Source of the DNA: Nitrospiria bacterium
GTDB taxonomy: Bacteria > Nitrospirota > UBA9217
Assembly: GCA_919902495.1 (NCBI GenBank)
Contig: CAKKRC010000015.1
Location: forward strand, 1 to 50,056
Direction: 5' to 3'
Length of the DNA stretch: 50,056 bases
The notes below the pieces were generated by a model, which saw nothing but the letters and a program-made list of their open reading frames with translations, ran no database searches and was not told the origin of the DNA. Below are positions 7,901 through 15,538 of the stretch, in pieces. Positions within the stretch are counted from its first letter, which is position 1, and every line of letters starts with the position of its first letter. A program made the position numbers and the translations under genes.

Positions 7901-8221
7901 ATGAAAAAGATCGTCTTCATAACGACGTGCGACGCGGAATTCGGCTTCAGCCTCGCCGGGATAACGCATCATGTCGTGGATCCATCCGGGGCCGGGGAGC
8001 TGCTCGACAGCGTCATGGCGGAGCCTGACAACGGCCTGGTCATCATCGACGAGCGCCTGGTGCGGGGCGGGATCGAGGAACGGATGCGGGAGCGGGAAAA
8101 GGGCTGGTCGGGCATCCTGCTGGTGCTCCCGTCGCCGGAGAAGCTTCCGGCCGAGGTGGAGGATTACGCCGCCCGGCTGATAAGGCGCGCGATCGGATAT
8201 CATGTGCGATTGAACGTTTAA
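7901..8221 (+). CDS. atpF: V/A-type ATPase central shaft subunit F
   Basis: The 106-residue protein has the short alternating beta-alpha pattern of subunit F: FITTCDAEFGFSLAGITHHV then LVIIDERLV and ILLVLPSPE, and a basic C-terminal helix (ARLIRRAIGYHVRL). The normal length is 100-110. Subunit F binds subunit D in the rotating shaft. The start ATG follows the hairpin by 9 bp with little ribosome-binding sequence, and a second large hairpin follows the gene, so F is bracketed by structure on both sides. Confidence 0.85.
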   Translation: MKKIVFITTCDAEFGFSLAGITHHVVDPSGAGELLDSVMAEPDNGLVIIDERLVRGGIEERMREREKGWSGILLVLPSPEKLPAEVEDYAARLIRRAIGYHVRLNV

Positions 8222-8232
8222 GATGGACGGTA

Positions 8233-8311
8233 TTTGACACTGAGGCCACTGAAAGAACCCTATGAAGTTCATGCTTATTCATAGTAGTTATCAGTGTCTT
8301 CAGTGTCGAAA
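8233..8311. repeat. intercistronic hairpin between atpF and atpA, CACTGA word family
   Basis: Left arm TTTGACACTGAGGCCACTGA (8233 on) and right arm ending CTTCAGTGTCGAAA (8287-8311) are imperfect reverse complements built from GACACTGA words, enclosing about 28 nt. It begins 11 nt after the atpF stop. Confidence 0.78.
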
Positions 8312-8365
8312 CATTGTTTTCCGTTCTATTCAGAAAATTATTCCGTTTTGAGGTGAAACTTTATC

Positions 8366-10006
8366 ATGCAGACCGGAAAGATCCTCGGCATATCAGGACC
8401 CACGGTAAGCGTCGACCTCAAGGGGCTCAAGCTCTATGAGCGGGTCTTCGTGGGCCACGGCCTGCTCACGGGCGAGGTGGTGCGGCTTGAGCGCAGCCAC
8501 GCCGTGATCCAGGTGTACGAGGAGACCCGCGGTCTGGGGGTGGGCGAACCGGTGAAAGGACTGGGCATGCCGCTCACGGTCAGGCTGGGCCCGGGGCTCA
8601 TGGGCAGCATGTACGACGGGCTCCAGCGCCCGCTCGAACGGATGAGAAAAGAGATGGGCCCATTTATCCGCGTATGGAAGGAGATGTACGGCCTCGATTA
8701 TATCAAACGATGGAACTTCAAGCCGGCGGTAAGGATGGGTGATGAGCTGCAATACGGCATGATCGTCGGTGAGATCCAGGAAGGGGCGTTCAAACATTAC
8801 ATCATGTGCGGCGCCGAGAAAGGCATGGTGGCCTGGATCGCCTCGGGCGATATAAGCCTTGATGAGCCCTTCGGCGAGTTCACCGGCGGCCTTGAGATCC
8901 CGGGATGCCACGAATGGCCGGTGCGGATGCCGCGGCCCTACCGGAAGAAGTTCGCGCCCGTGACGCCGCTGGTCACGGGCCAGCGGATCATCGATTTTCT
9001 CTTCCCCCTCGCGCGGGGCGGGGCGGCCATCATCCCCGGAGGGTTCGGCACGGGCAAGACCATCTTCGAACAGTCCGTGGCCAAGTTCGCCGACGTGGAC
9101 ATCGTGGTCTACGTGGGATGCGGCGAACGCGGGAACGAGATGGCGGACCTCATCGCCGAGTTCGACGAACTGGAGGACCCCTGGACCAAGCGGCGGCTCA
9201 GGGACCGCACCATCCTCGTAGTGAACACATCGAACATGCCGGTCGCCGCCCGTGAGGCCTCCATCTATACGGCCGTGACCATGGCGGAATACTACCGGGA
9301 CATGGGGTACAACGTGCTTTTTCTCGCCGACAGTCTTTCCCGCTGGGCTGAGGCGCTGCGCGAGATATCGACGTCGCTGGAAGAGATGCCCGGCGAGGAA
9401 GGCTATCCGACGTATCTCGCCTCCCGGCTCTCGTCCTTCATCGAACGGGCCGGCGTGGTGGAGACCATGAGCGGCCGGATCGGTTCGCTCAGCATGATCC
9501 TGTCGGTATCTCCGCCGGGAGGCGATTTCACGGAACCCGTGACCCAGGCGTGTCTCAGGACCACCGGGGCGTTCTTCATGCTCGATACGTCCCTTGCGCA
9601 CCGCAGGCATTTCCCGGCCATCAACTGGTTCCAGTCCTATTCGCTGTATGCCAAGGACCTCTCCGAACATTATTGCCGCGAGGTCGCGCCTGAGTGGGAA
9701 GACCTGCGCAGGCGCTGCAACCAGCTTTTGCAGCAGGAGGAATCGATCCGCGAGGTCGCGGAGATCGTCGGCGTCGAGGGACTGCAGGACGCGGACCGGC
9801 TCGTCATGCGCGTGGCCGAGCGCATCAGGAACGAGTTCCTGGGCCAGAACGCCTACAGCGATGACGCGTTCTCCCCGCCCGACAAGACCCTGGCGCTCAT
9901 CAAGTCGATCATTGCGTACCATGACCGTGCGGCGGAGAAGTTGAAACAGGGCATTGCGCTGGATGAAGCGATGAAAAGCGACGAAGTTGGGAGGGTGGGA
10001 GGATGA
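8366..10006 (+). CDS. atpA: V/A-type ATPase catalytic subunit A
   Basis: The 546-residue catalytic subunit carries the P-loop GGFGTGKTIFEQS (about residue 228), the Walker B-like FLADSLSRWAEALREIS, and the catalytic region VYVGCGERGNEM. It hydrolyses or makes ATP with subunit B in the A3B3 hexamer. It is some 30-40 residues shorter than the common 580-590, with a reduced non-homologous region after LGPGLMGSMYDGLQRPL. The C-terminal residues EVGRVGG are encoded by a repeat (GAAGTTGGGAGGGTGGGAGG) that also supplies the TGA stop, so the end was remade by repeat insertion. The start ATG has GAGGTGAAA ten bases upstream. Confidence 0.93.
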   Translation: MQTGKILGISGPTVSVDLKGLKLYERVFVGHGLLTGEVVRLERSHAVIQVYEETRGLGVGEPVKGLGMPLTVRLGPGLMGSMYDGLQRPLERMRKEMGPFIRVWKEMYGLDYIKRWNFKPAVRMGDELQYGMIVGEIQEGAFKHYIMCGAEKGMVAWIASGDISLDEPFGEFTGGLEIPGCHEWPVRMPRPYRKKFAPVTPLVTGQRIIDFLFPLARGGAAIIPGGFGTGKTIFEQSVAKFADVDIVVYVGCGERGNEMADLIAEFDELEDPWTKRRLRDRTILVVNTSNMPVAAREASIYTAVTMAEYYRDMGYNVLFLADSLSRWAEALREISTSLEEMPGEEGYPTYLASRLSSFIERAGVVETMSGRIGSLSMILSVSPPGGDFTEPVTQACLRTTGAFFMLDTSLAHRRHFPAINWFQSYSLYAKDLSEHYCREVAPEWEDLRRRCNQLLQQEESIREVAEIVGVEGLQDADRLVMRVAERIRNEFLGQNAYSDDAFSPPDKTLALIKSIIAYHDRAAEKLKQGIALDEAMKSDEVGRVGG

Positions 10007-10070
10007 GAAGATAGGATGAGTGTCGGTGTTGATTTTTCTCAACTTCCCAACTTCTCAACGTCTCACCTTC
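9983..10070. repeat. inverted repeat at atpA 3' end, GTTGAGAAG word family
   Basis: The left arm (9983-10010, GAAGTTGGGAGGGTGGGAGG then ATGAGAAG) includes the last seven codons and stop of atpA. The right arm (10038-10070, CTCAACTTCCCAACTTCTCA then ACGTCTCACCTTC) is its imperfect reverse complement. The same words occur at the end of atpD (13466-13492). Confidence 0.75.
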
Positions 10071-10083
10071 GAGGTTCATCACG

Positions 10084-11412
10084 ATGAGACTATCCGAACA
10101 TACCTACCGGACCATATCGACCATTGCGGGCCCGCTCTTGTTCGTGGAAAAGGTGCAGGCGGCCCGGATCGGCGAGGTGGTCAGGGTCGTCATGCCCGAC
10201 GGCAGGTCGACCGACGCCGAGGTCCTTGAGATCGACGGCGAGACCGTGCTGGTCGAGGTCTACGGCACGACGCAGGGCGTCGACATCGAAAAGACCACGG
10301 TCACCTTCACCGACGCCATCAAGAAGGTGCCGCTGTCCCCGGACATCGTCGGCAGGATCTTCAACGGGTCCTTTGTTCCCAAGGACGGCGCGCCGCTCTT
10401 CATCCCGGAGAAATGGATGCCGCTCACGGGTTCGCCCATGAACCCCGCGGCACGGGCGCGGCCCGCGGACTTCATCGAGACCGGGATCACCGCCATCGAC
10501 GGTCTGAACACCCTGGTGCGGGGGCAGAAACTGCCGATCTTTTCCTGCGCCGGGCTCCCGTCCAAGGAGGTCGTCGCCTTCATTCTCAGGAACGCCCGTC
10601 TTGCCCAGGCCGACCGGTCGTTCGTCGTGGTATTCGCCGCCCTGGGCCTCACCTTCCACGAATACTCGTTCTATCAGCGCGTCCTGGACGAGATGCGGAC
10701 CGGCTTCGTCGCCTTCGTGAACATGGCGGACGAGCCGGTGATGGAGCGGCTCCTGGCCCCGCGCTTCGCCCTGACCGTCGCCGAGTACCTGGCCTTCGAG
10801 AAGAACATGGACGTCCTGGTGATCATCACCGACATGACGAACTACTGCGACGCTCTGCGCGAGATCTCGACGGCCCGGGAAGAGCTTCCCGGCAGGCGGG
10901 GGTATCCCGGCTACATGTATTCGGACCTGGCCTCGCTCTACGAGCGTGCCGGGCGAATCCGCGACCGGGTAGGCTCAGTCACCATGCTCCCGGTGGTGAC
11001 CATGCCCGAGGATGACATCACCCACCCCATCCCCGACCTCACCGGGTATATCACCGAGGGGCAGATCGTTCTCTCCCGCGAGCTGCACCAGAAAGGGGTC
11101 TCCCCGCCCATCGACGTGCTCCCGAGCCTTTCCCGGCTGATGCAGAAGGGGATCGGCGAGGGCCGGACCCGGGCGGACCACCGGAACACGGCGAATCATC
11201 TCTACAAGTACTATGCGAAGGGCAGGGACCTTCGGCGTCTCGAGGCGATCGTGGGCAGGGACGGCATGACCAAGGCAGATCTGCCCATGCTTGATTTCGC
11301 CGACGCATTCGAGCAGGAGATCATCGGCCAGGGCCCAGCGCGCCGGACGGTGCAGGAAAGCCTCGACGCGGGTCTGGTGCTGATGAAAAAATTTTCTCTT
11401 GAGGTGAGCTGA
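10084..11412 (+). CDS. atpB: V/A-type ATPase regulatory subunit B
   Basis: The 442-residue non-catalytic nucleotide-binding subunit lacks a Walker A lysine motif: at the P-loop position it has FSCAGLPSKEVVAFILR, which is the normal state of subunit B. Family signatures FIETGITAIDGLNTLVRGQKLP and LREISTAREELPGRRGYPGYMYSDLA are present. The length is normal (about 440-460). Its stop overlaps the start of the next gene (TGATG at 11410-11414), so the thioredoxin-DsbD-like gene is translationally coupled to it, which is unusual because subunit D normally follows. Confidence 0.93.
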   Translation: MRLSEHTYRTISTIAGPLLFVEKVQAARIGEVVRVVMPDGRSTDAEVLEIDGETVLVEVYGTTQGVDIEKTTVTFTDAIKKVPLSPDIVGRIFNGSFVPKDGAPLFIPEKWMPLTGSPMNPAARARPADFIETGITAIDGLNTLVRGQKLPIFSCAGLPSKEVVAFILRNARLAQADRSFVVVFAALGLTFHEYSFYQRVLDEMRTGFVAFVNMADEPVMERLLAPRFALTVAEYLAFEKNMDVLVIITDMTNYCDALREISTAREELPGRRGYPGYMYSDLASLYERAGRIRDRVGSVTMLPVVTMPEDDITHPIPDLTGYITEGQIVLSRELHQKGVSPPIDVLPSLSRLMQKGIGEGRTRADHRNTANHLYKYYAKGRDLRRLEAIVGRDGMTKADLPMLDFADAFEQEIIGQGPARRTVQESLDAGLVLMKKFSLEVS

Positions 11413-12719
11413 TGCTGTCCTTCGCGCACCGGCGCTCACGGTCCGGATATCTTCTTGCCGGCATCATCGCGCTCATGATGGCGCCGTTCCCATCGCTTGC
11501 GGCCGGCGTGGAAACGCCGGGTCGCGACAAAGCGGGTACGGTCCTCACGCTGTTCTGGGGTGACGGCTGTCCCCATTGCGAGAAGGAAAAAGAGTTCCTG
11601 AAAGGGCTGGCGCGGAAATATCCCGGGCTTACCATGCGGGACTATGAGGTCTGGCGCAACAAGGATAACGCCGCGATCTACAAGCGGGTAATCCAGGCCG
11701 CCGGCATAAAACAGGCGGGGGTGCCGTGTACCATCGTGGGCACGTCTGTTTTCATGGGATTCAACGACCAGACGCGCAAGGATATCCTTCGTGCCGTCGA
11801 GCGTTGCATGCGAGAGGGCTGCCCGGACGGAGTGGCGGAGATCAGCAAAGGCCAGCTTGCGCCTGCTGGTGAGGGCGACAAGGCGCTGACACTCCCGCTC
11901 CTCGGCAGGATCGATCCCGCAAGCGTATCGCTTCCGGTCCTTACGGCAGTCATCGCCGGCATGGACAGCTTCAATCCGTGCGCGTTCTTTGTTCTGCTCT
12001 TCCTGCTGAGCATGCTGATCCATGCCAGGTCCCGCAGGCGCATGTTCCTCATCGGCGGTGTCTTCGTGTTCTTCTCCGGCCTCATCTACTTCCTGTTCAT
12101 GGCCGCGTGGCTCAATGTGTTCCTGGTCGTCGGGCAGATCGCGGCGATCACGGTCACCGGGGGCATCGTCGCGATCATGATCGGCGGCATCAACGTGAAG
12201 GATTTTTTCCTGTTCAAGCAGGGGGTCTCCCTGGCCATCCCGGAGTCCGCAAAACCAAAGCTGTTCGAGCGGATGCGGGGGCTGCTGAAGGCCCCGACGC
12301 TGCCGGCCATGATCGCCGGGACCGTCGTCCTTGCCGTCTCGGCGAACGCCTACGAGCTGCTGTGCACGGCCGGGTTTCCCATGGTCTACACCCGGGTGCT
12401 CACGCTGCATAAGCTCACGACGTTCCAGTACTATGAGTATCTCGTGCTGTATAGCATCGTGTATGTTGTGCCTCTGGCGATCATCGTATCGGTCATCACC
12501 ATCACGCTCGGCGCGCGCAAGATGACCGAGTGGCAGGGGCGGCAGCTGAAGCTCGTCTCGGGCCTCATGATGCTGTCGCTGGGGGCGGTCCTGATCGTGG
12601 ATCCCGCTGTCCTGAACAATATCCTGGCCTCGATCGTGCTCCTGGGAGGGGTGATCGTGGTATCGCTGGTTATTATCATGGTCATGAAGAGGGTGAAGCC
12701 TGAAATAGCGTCAAACTGA
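11412..12719 (+). CDS. thioredoxin-like (CPHC) and DsbD/CcdA-like membrane fusion protein
   Basis: The 435-residue protein begins with a signal peptide (residues 1-30), then a thioredoxin-fold domain with a CPHC motif (C53, C56) in LFWGDGCPHCEKEKEFL. CPHC is the DsbA/DsbC-type active site. From about residue 175 come six to seven membrane helices with FNPCAFFVLLFLL and, later, YELLCTAGFPMVY, the two cysteine-bearing helices characteristic of CcdA/DsbD electron carriers. It therefore looks like a complete unit that moves reducing power from the cytoplasm to a periplasmic disulfide domain. The stop/start overlap with atpB places it inside the ATPase operon. I know no ATPase role for such a protein; co-transcription could be coincidental. 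Confidence 0.8.
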   Translation: MLSFAHRRSRSGYLLAGIIALMMAPFPSLAAGVETPGRDKAGTVLTLFWGDGCPHCEKEKEFLKGLARKYPGLTMRDYEVWRNKDNAAIYKRVIQAAGIKQAGVPCTIVGTSVFMGFNDQTRKDILRAVERCMREGCPDGVAEISKGQLAPAGEGDKALTLPLLGRIDPASVSLPVLTAVIAGMDSFNPCAFFVLLFLLSMLIHARSRRRMFLIGGVFVFFSGLIYFLFMAAWLNVFLVVGQIAAITVTGGIVAIMIGGINVKDFFLFKQGVSLAIPESAKPKLFERMRGLLKAPTLPAMIAGTVVLAVSANAYELLCTAGFPMVYTRVLTLHKLTTFQYYEYLVLYSIVYVVPLAIIVSVITITLGARKMTEWQGRQLKLVSGLMMLSLGAVLIVDPAVLNNILASIVLLGGVIVVSLVIIMVMKRVKPEIASN

Positions 12720-12721
12720 TT

Positions 12722-12820
12722 GATAATATCAAATTGTAAATATCAAAATGAGTGGAGACTGAAATCCTGATTGTGACATTCAACTTGCAATTTACAATTT
12801 GAAATTTGCACTTTGCAATG
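12722..12820. repeat. AT-rich inverted repeat before atpD
   Basis: Left arm AATATCAAATTGTAAATATC (from 12725) and right arm ACTTGCAATTTACAATTTGA (from 12782) are imperfect reverse complements built from CAAATTGTAAAT/TTTGCAA words. It is AT-rich, in contrast to the genes on both sides, and ends 13 bp before the atpD start. Confidence 0.72.
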
Positions 12821-12833
12821 CTTTTGGAGACGT

Positions 12834-13481
12834 ATGATCCACCCAACCAGAACAAACCTGCTGATGCTGAAGGAGAAATCCCGGTCCATCATCAACAGCA
12901 TCGGCATCCTGAAGGCCAGGAAACAGGCCCTGATCAAGGAATTCCTGTCCACCACCCTGCCGTTCCTGCGCTCGCGTGAGGAGATCAAGAAGTCCTATGC
13001 AAAGGCGATCCGCGAACTCGCGATCTCCCTGGGGCGGGAAGGAAGGGACACCATTGATTCACTGACCGAAGCCACGGAACGGGAGTTCGACATCGATGTG
13101 CGCGAAAAGAGCATCTGGGGCCTCCGGTACAAGGACATCGCCTACCACGACACGCCGGTGCGGGAGCCGGGAAAACGGGGATATAATGAGTTCGGGACGA
13201 CGCCCCATCTCGAGGACAGCATTAACCTGTTCGAGAAGCTCCTGGAGTCGATGCTGACCATTGCCGAGTATGAGAGCAAACTGAAGCGGCTGGGGGAGGA
13301 GATCATTCGGACCACGCGGAGGATCAAGGTCCTGGAGGAAATGGTCCTGCCCGGCATCAAGCACCAGATCAGGACCATCGGCCAGTACATCGGCGAGCGG
13401 GAGCGTGAGGCGTTCTACCGGCTGAAGCGGGTGAAAAGCATATTGGAGAGGAAAGCGGAACTTGCGAAGGTGAGAGGTTGA
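12834..13481 (+). CDS. atpD: V/A-type ATPase central shaft subunit D
   Basis: The 215-residue protein begins MIHPTRTNLLMLKEKSRSI, matching the conserved start of subunit D (PTRxxLLxLKxxL), and ends with a long antiparallel helix ending near RLKRVKSILERKAELA. The two terminal helices form the coiled-coil rotor shaft inside A3B3. The ATG at 12834 has TTTTGGAGACGT directly upstream. The last residues (KVRG) and the stop lie in a GTGAGAGGTTGAGAAGG repeat, as for atpA. It is the last ATPase gene; the next gene is on the other strand. Confidence 0.9.
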   Translation: MIHPTRTNLLMLKEKSRSIINSIGILKARKQALIKEFLSTTLPFLRSREEIKKSYAKAIRELAISLGREGRDTIDSLTEATEREFDIDVREKSIWGLRYKDIAYHDTPVREPGKRGYNEFGTTPHLEDSINLFEKLLESMLTIAEYESKLKRLGEEIIRTTRRIKVLEEMVLPGIKHQIRTIGQYIGEREREAFYRLKRVKSILERKAELAKVRG

Positions 13482-13561
13482 GAAGGTGAGAAGCGTTCAG
13501 GTTCCTGGCCTGACCCCTGACCCCTGACCCCTGACCCCTGACCCCTGACCCTTCTCTTCAC
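13466..13561. repeat. repeat cluster after atpD with TGACCCC heptamer tandem array
   Basis: GAAGGTGAGAGGTTGAGAAG (from 13466) overlaps the end of atpD. A run of six TGACCCC heptamers follows (13511-13552, the last truncated). The closing segment CTTCTCTTCACCTAC is the reverse complement of the opening words, so the array sits in the loop of a hairpin. It separates convergent genes and may serve as their terminator. Confidence 0.8.
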
Positions 13562-14017
13562 CTACAACTTCATATCCACCAGTTCGAACCACTTGACCAC
13601 TTTTACCTTGCCGTGTTCCGCGGCGAACTTTTCCGCCTGAGCTTTGTCCCTGAACGCCACGATGCCATAACCCATGGGCGTTCTGAAGCTCGACTTGAAT
13701 GCGAAGAAGGCCTTTTCGGCGGGGACCTGCTCACCCGTCACAAAATCAAACACGATCGCGATGCCGTCGAAGAACGACTGGCGCGTCGCGCATTCGCCAT
13801 TCCGTGACATGACGGCACAACCGATGTCGTCGTAGGACGCGGGCCCCATTCCTTCTGCATTCGGCAGCACCACGGAGAATTTCCTTTCCGTCTCGCTGAT
13901 CTTCATGTTGCACACGCTGCAGATGGATGGTTTGACCTTGTCGTCCGCGCGGCCGGCAGCGGCCATCGCGATTATCAGGACAAGGGAGAGGAACAGCGGA
14001 AAGAGGGAACGTATCAT
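13562..14017 (-). CDS. NosL-like periplasmic metal-binding protein
   Basis: The 151-residue protein has an N-terminal signal peptide (residues 1-24, ending AGRADD) and then CSVCNMKI, the Cys/Met motif at the same place as CxMC(G)M in NosL copper chaperones. The YDDIGCAVMSRNG and PMGYGIVAF segments also match NosL, where a partly processed aspartate/cysteine helix recurs. NosL binds one Cu(I) for nitrous oxide reductase, but no nos genes are in view, and many NosL homologues lie elsewhere. There is no lipobox cysteine at the cleavage site, so it looks soluble in the periplasm rather than a lipoprotein. Confidence 0.75.
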   Translation of the reverse strand: MIRSLFPLFLSLVLIIAMAAAGRADDKVKPSICSVCNMKISETERKFSVVLPNAEGMGPASYDDIGCAVMSRNGECATRQSFFDGIAIVFDFVTGEQVPAEKAFFAFKSSFRTPMGYGIVAFRDKAQAEKFAAEHGKVKVVKWFELVDMKL

Positions 14018-14092
14018 ACAACCTCCTGAAATAACGACAGGAATATGCGTTTCCGGCGAGTGTTGACGGCGCGGCCCGAAGCGGGAACGGAC

Positions 14093-14719
14093 TTACGTCC
14101 TTACCTCGAGCCCGAAGGCATCGGAAAACTTCTCCTGCGTCGTCAGGTCCAGTTCGATCGATGCGGGTCTGAACGGATAGAGCAGTTTTTCCGGGCCTTC
14201 CAGCCGCGGCTCGATGACGTAGCGGGCAAGGGCAATCTCCCTGAAACACCCTTCGCACCGGTTCTTTTTTACCAGGTATTTCAACCCAAGTGAAAATGCG
14301 CCGTCGTTGGCGGAAATGATATTGTTCATGATACAGGAGTATTTATCGATATCAGCGGTGGTCAGTATGGCCAGGATATTGATGGCTTTGTACTTCTTCC
14401 TTCCCCGAAGGTAGAGGTTCTTGACCACATCCCCGCCCAGGTAAGCGACATGACCTGAATTGCCGATAAAGTAATTGACGATCGGTCCGATCTGCACCGC
14501 GTCCTTATTTTTCAGGAGGTGGGCGTATTTTTCAGGAGAGGTCTCGAGCCGGAAGAGCGGTGTAGAGCTGAAATGGATCAGTGACGGGTGATCGACGTGT
14601 AACAGGCCCCGTGAAAGGAAGGCAGAAATGCCTTTTTTCTGAGGCACTTTCGAAACCGGTGTCGAATGCCCGGGCCGTTCTTTTGTCTTATGTTCACCCA
14701 TGATCTTATATGTTTGCAT
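14093..14719 (-). CDS. conserved hypothetical protein, possibly with a small metal or zinc site
   Basis: I do not recognise this protein. From the ATG at 14719 it is 208 residues, starting MQTYKIMGEHKTKERPG. An alternative ATG lies at 14701, and neither has a strong ribosome binding site. The frame is open much further upstream, but there it is out of frame inside the next gene and has no protein-like composition. The C-terminal half has NRCEGCFREIALARYVIE, with a CxxC pair, and ends in a Thr/Glu-rich segment. No signal peptide or membrane helix is evident, so it is probably cytoplasmic. Confidence 0.55.
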   Translation of the reverse strand: MQTYKIMGEHKTKERPGHSTPVSKVPQKKGISAFLSRGLLHVDHPSLIHFSSTPLFRLETSPEKYAHLLKNKDAVQIGPIVNYFIGNSGHVAYLGGDVVKNLYLRGRKKYKAINILAILTTADIDKYSCIMNNIISANDGAFSLGLKYLVKKNRCEGCFREIALARYVIEPRLEGPEKLLYPFRPASIELDLTTQEKFSDAFGLEVRT

Positions 14720-14784
14720 ACTAACACATTCGGGAACAGGAAATAAAGAGGGAAGAAGGGCAAACCAGGGGTCAAGTACCAATG

Positions 14785-15447
14785 CTATGACGCGTGACGC
14801 CTTCCGAGCCAGCCGGCGAGTACACAGACCACAACGATCGTGATCAACGAGGTCACCGCCATGGCGATCACGGAGGGCGGAGGCGGCGCAACGGTCATCC
14901 CGATAACGGTGGAGATGATGACGACAAGACACAATACCGTGAGGCCGATCCTTCTTGCCCGAGACAGGTGGGCGCCGGACAAAAATATATAGAGACCCGC
15001 TGCGGCGATGAGCGTTTCGACTGTAAGAGCCGCCGCCATGCTTTGCCACAGCCCGAGCCCCATCATCACAGAATCTGCGCCCGCGACCGGCAGCTCCGGG
15101 ACATGGACGAGCGCATCGAGAAGCCAATGAGAGAAGACCGCTGCGGCGATCAGGACTGCGGCACGGGACCTTGCCTTCTCCAACCGTCGATAGTAAAAAT
15201 AGGCGGCTGTACCAGCCAGTGCCGACCAGGCAAGACCGGCGAGCAGGCCATGGGAAAAGGGAAAGACGAACTCCGGCTGATGGGTCGCGGTAAAGTCGGC
15301 GGGGATGATCACGGACTCCCAGCCGAGAAGAACAAAGAGCCAGAGCATGAAGTCGATAAGGACGGCTGCAAAGATGAAAACACCGATGTTGACGCGTCGC
15401 TCAGCGCTTCCTATGGCCAATCCCGCGCCTATGTGACCTGCGAACAT
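14785..15447 (-). CDS. multi-pass membrane protein, YdjM/DUF457-like (possible metal-dependent hydrolase)
   Basis: The 220-residue protein has six to seven hydrophobic segments. It begins MFAGHIGAGLAIG and contains FVFPFSHGLLAGL and FSHWLLDALVHVPE, a histidine-rich pattern (AGHxxxG, PFSHG, SHWLLD) that resembles the LexA-regulated YdjM family of membrane metal-dependent hydrolases. The physiological reaction is not known. The start at 15447 is preferred to a GTG-like extension 18 bp upstream because a purine-rich G run (GGGGGGGG) lies 5-13 bp before it. Confidence 0.6.
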   Translation of the reverse strand: MFAGHIGAGLAIGSAERRVNIGVFIFAAVLIDFMLWLFVLLGWESVIIPADFTATHQPEFVFPFSHGLLAGLAWSALAGTAAYFYYRRLEKARSRAAVLIAAAVFSHWLLDALVHVPELPVAGADSVMMGLGLWQSMAAALTVETLIAAAGLYIFLSGAHLSRARRIGLTVLCLVVIISTVIGMTVAPPPPSVIAMAVTSLITIVVVCVLAGWLGRRHAS

Positions 15448-15538
15448 AGCGACCCCCCCCCTCATGGAACGAGTTGACGCTGTGCTTCACGCCGCTCGGT
15501 CTACCGGCCCACGGATGCGCGGCTTGCGAACGGGAATA

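Noticed and set aside
13511-13552. CRISPR array at the TGACCCC run
   Set aside because: The units are 7 bp and adjacent, without spacers.
14720-15127. N-terminal extension of the gene at 14093-14719
   Set aside because: The extra residues run out of frame through the YdjM-like membrane protein gene and have no protein-like pattern.
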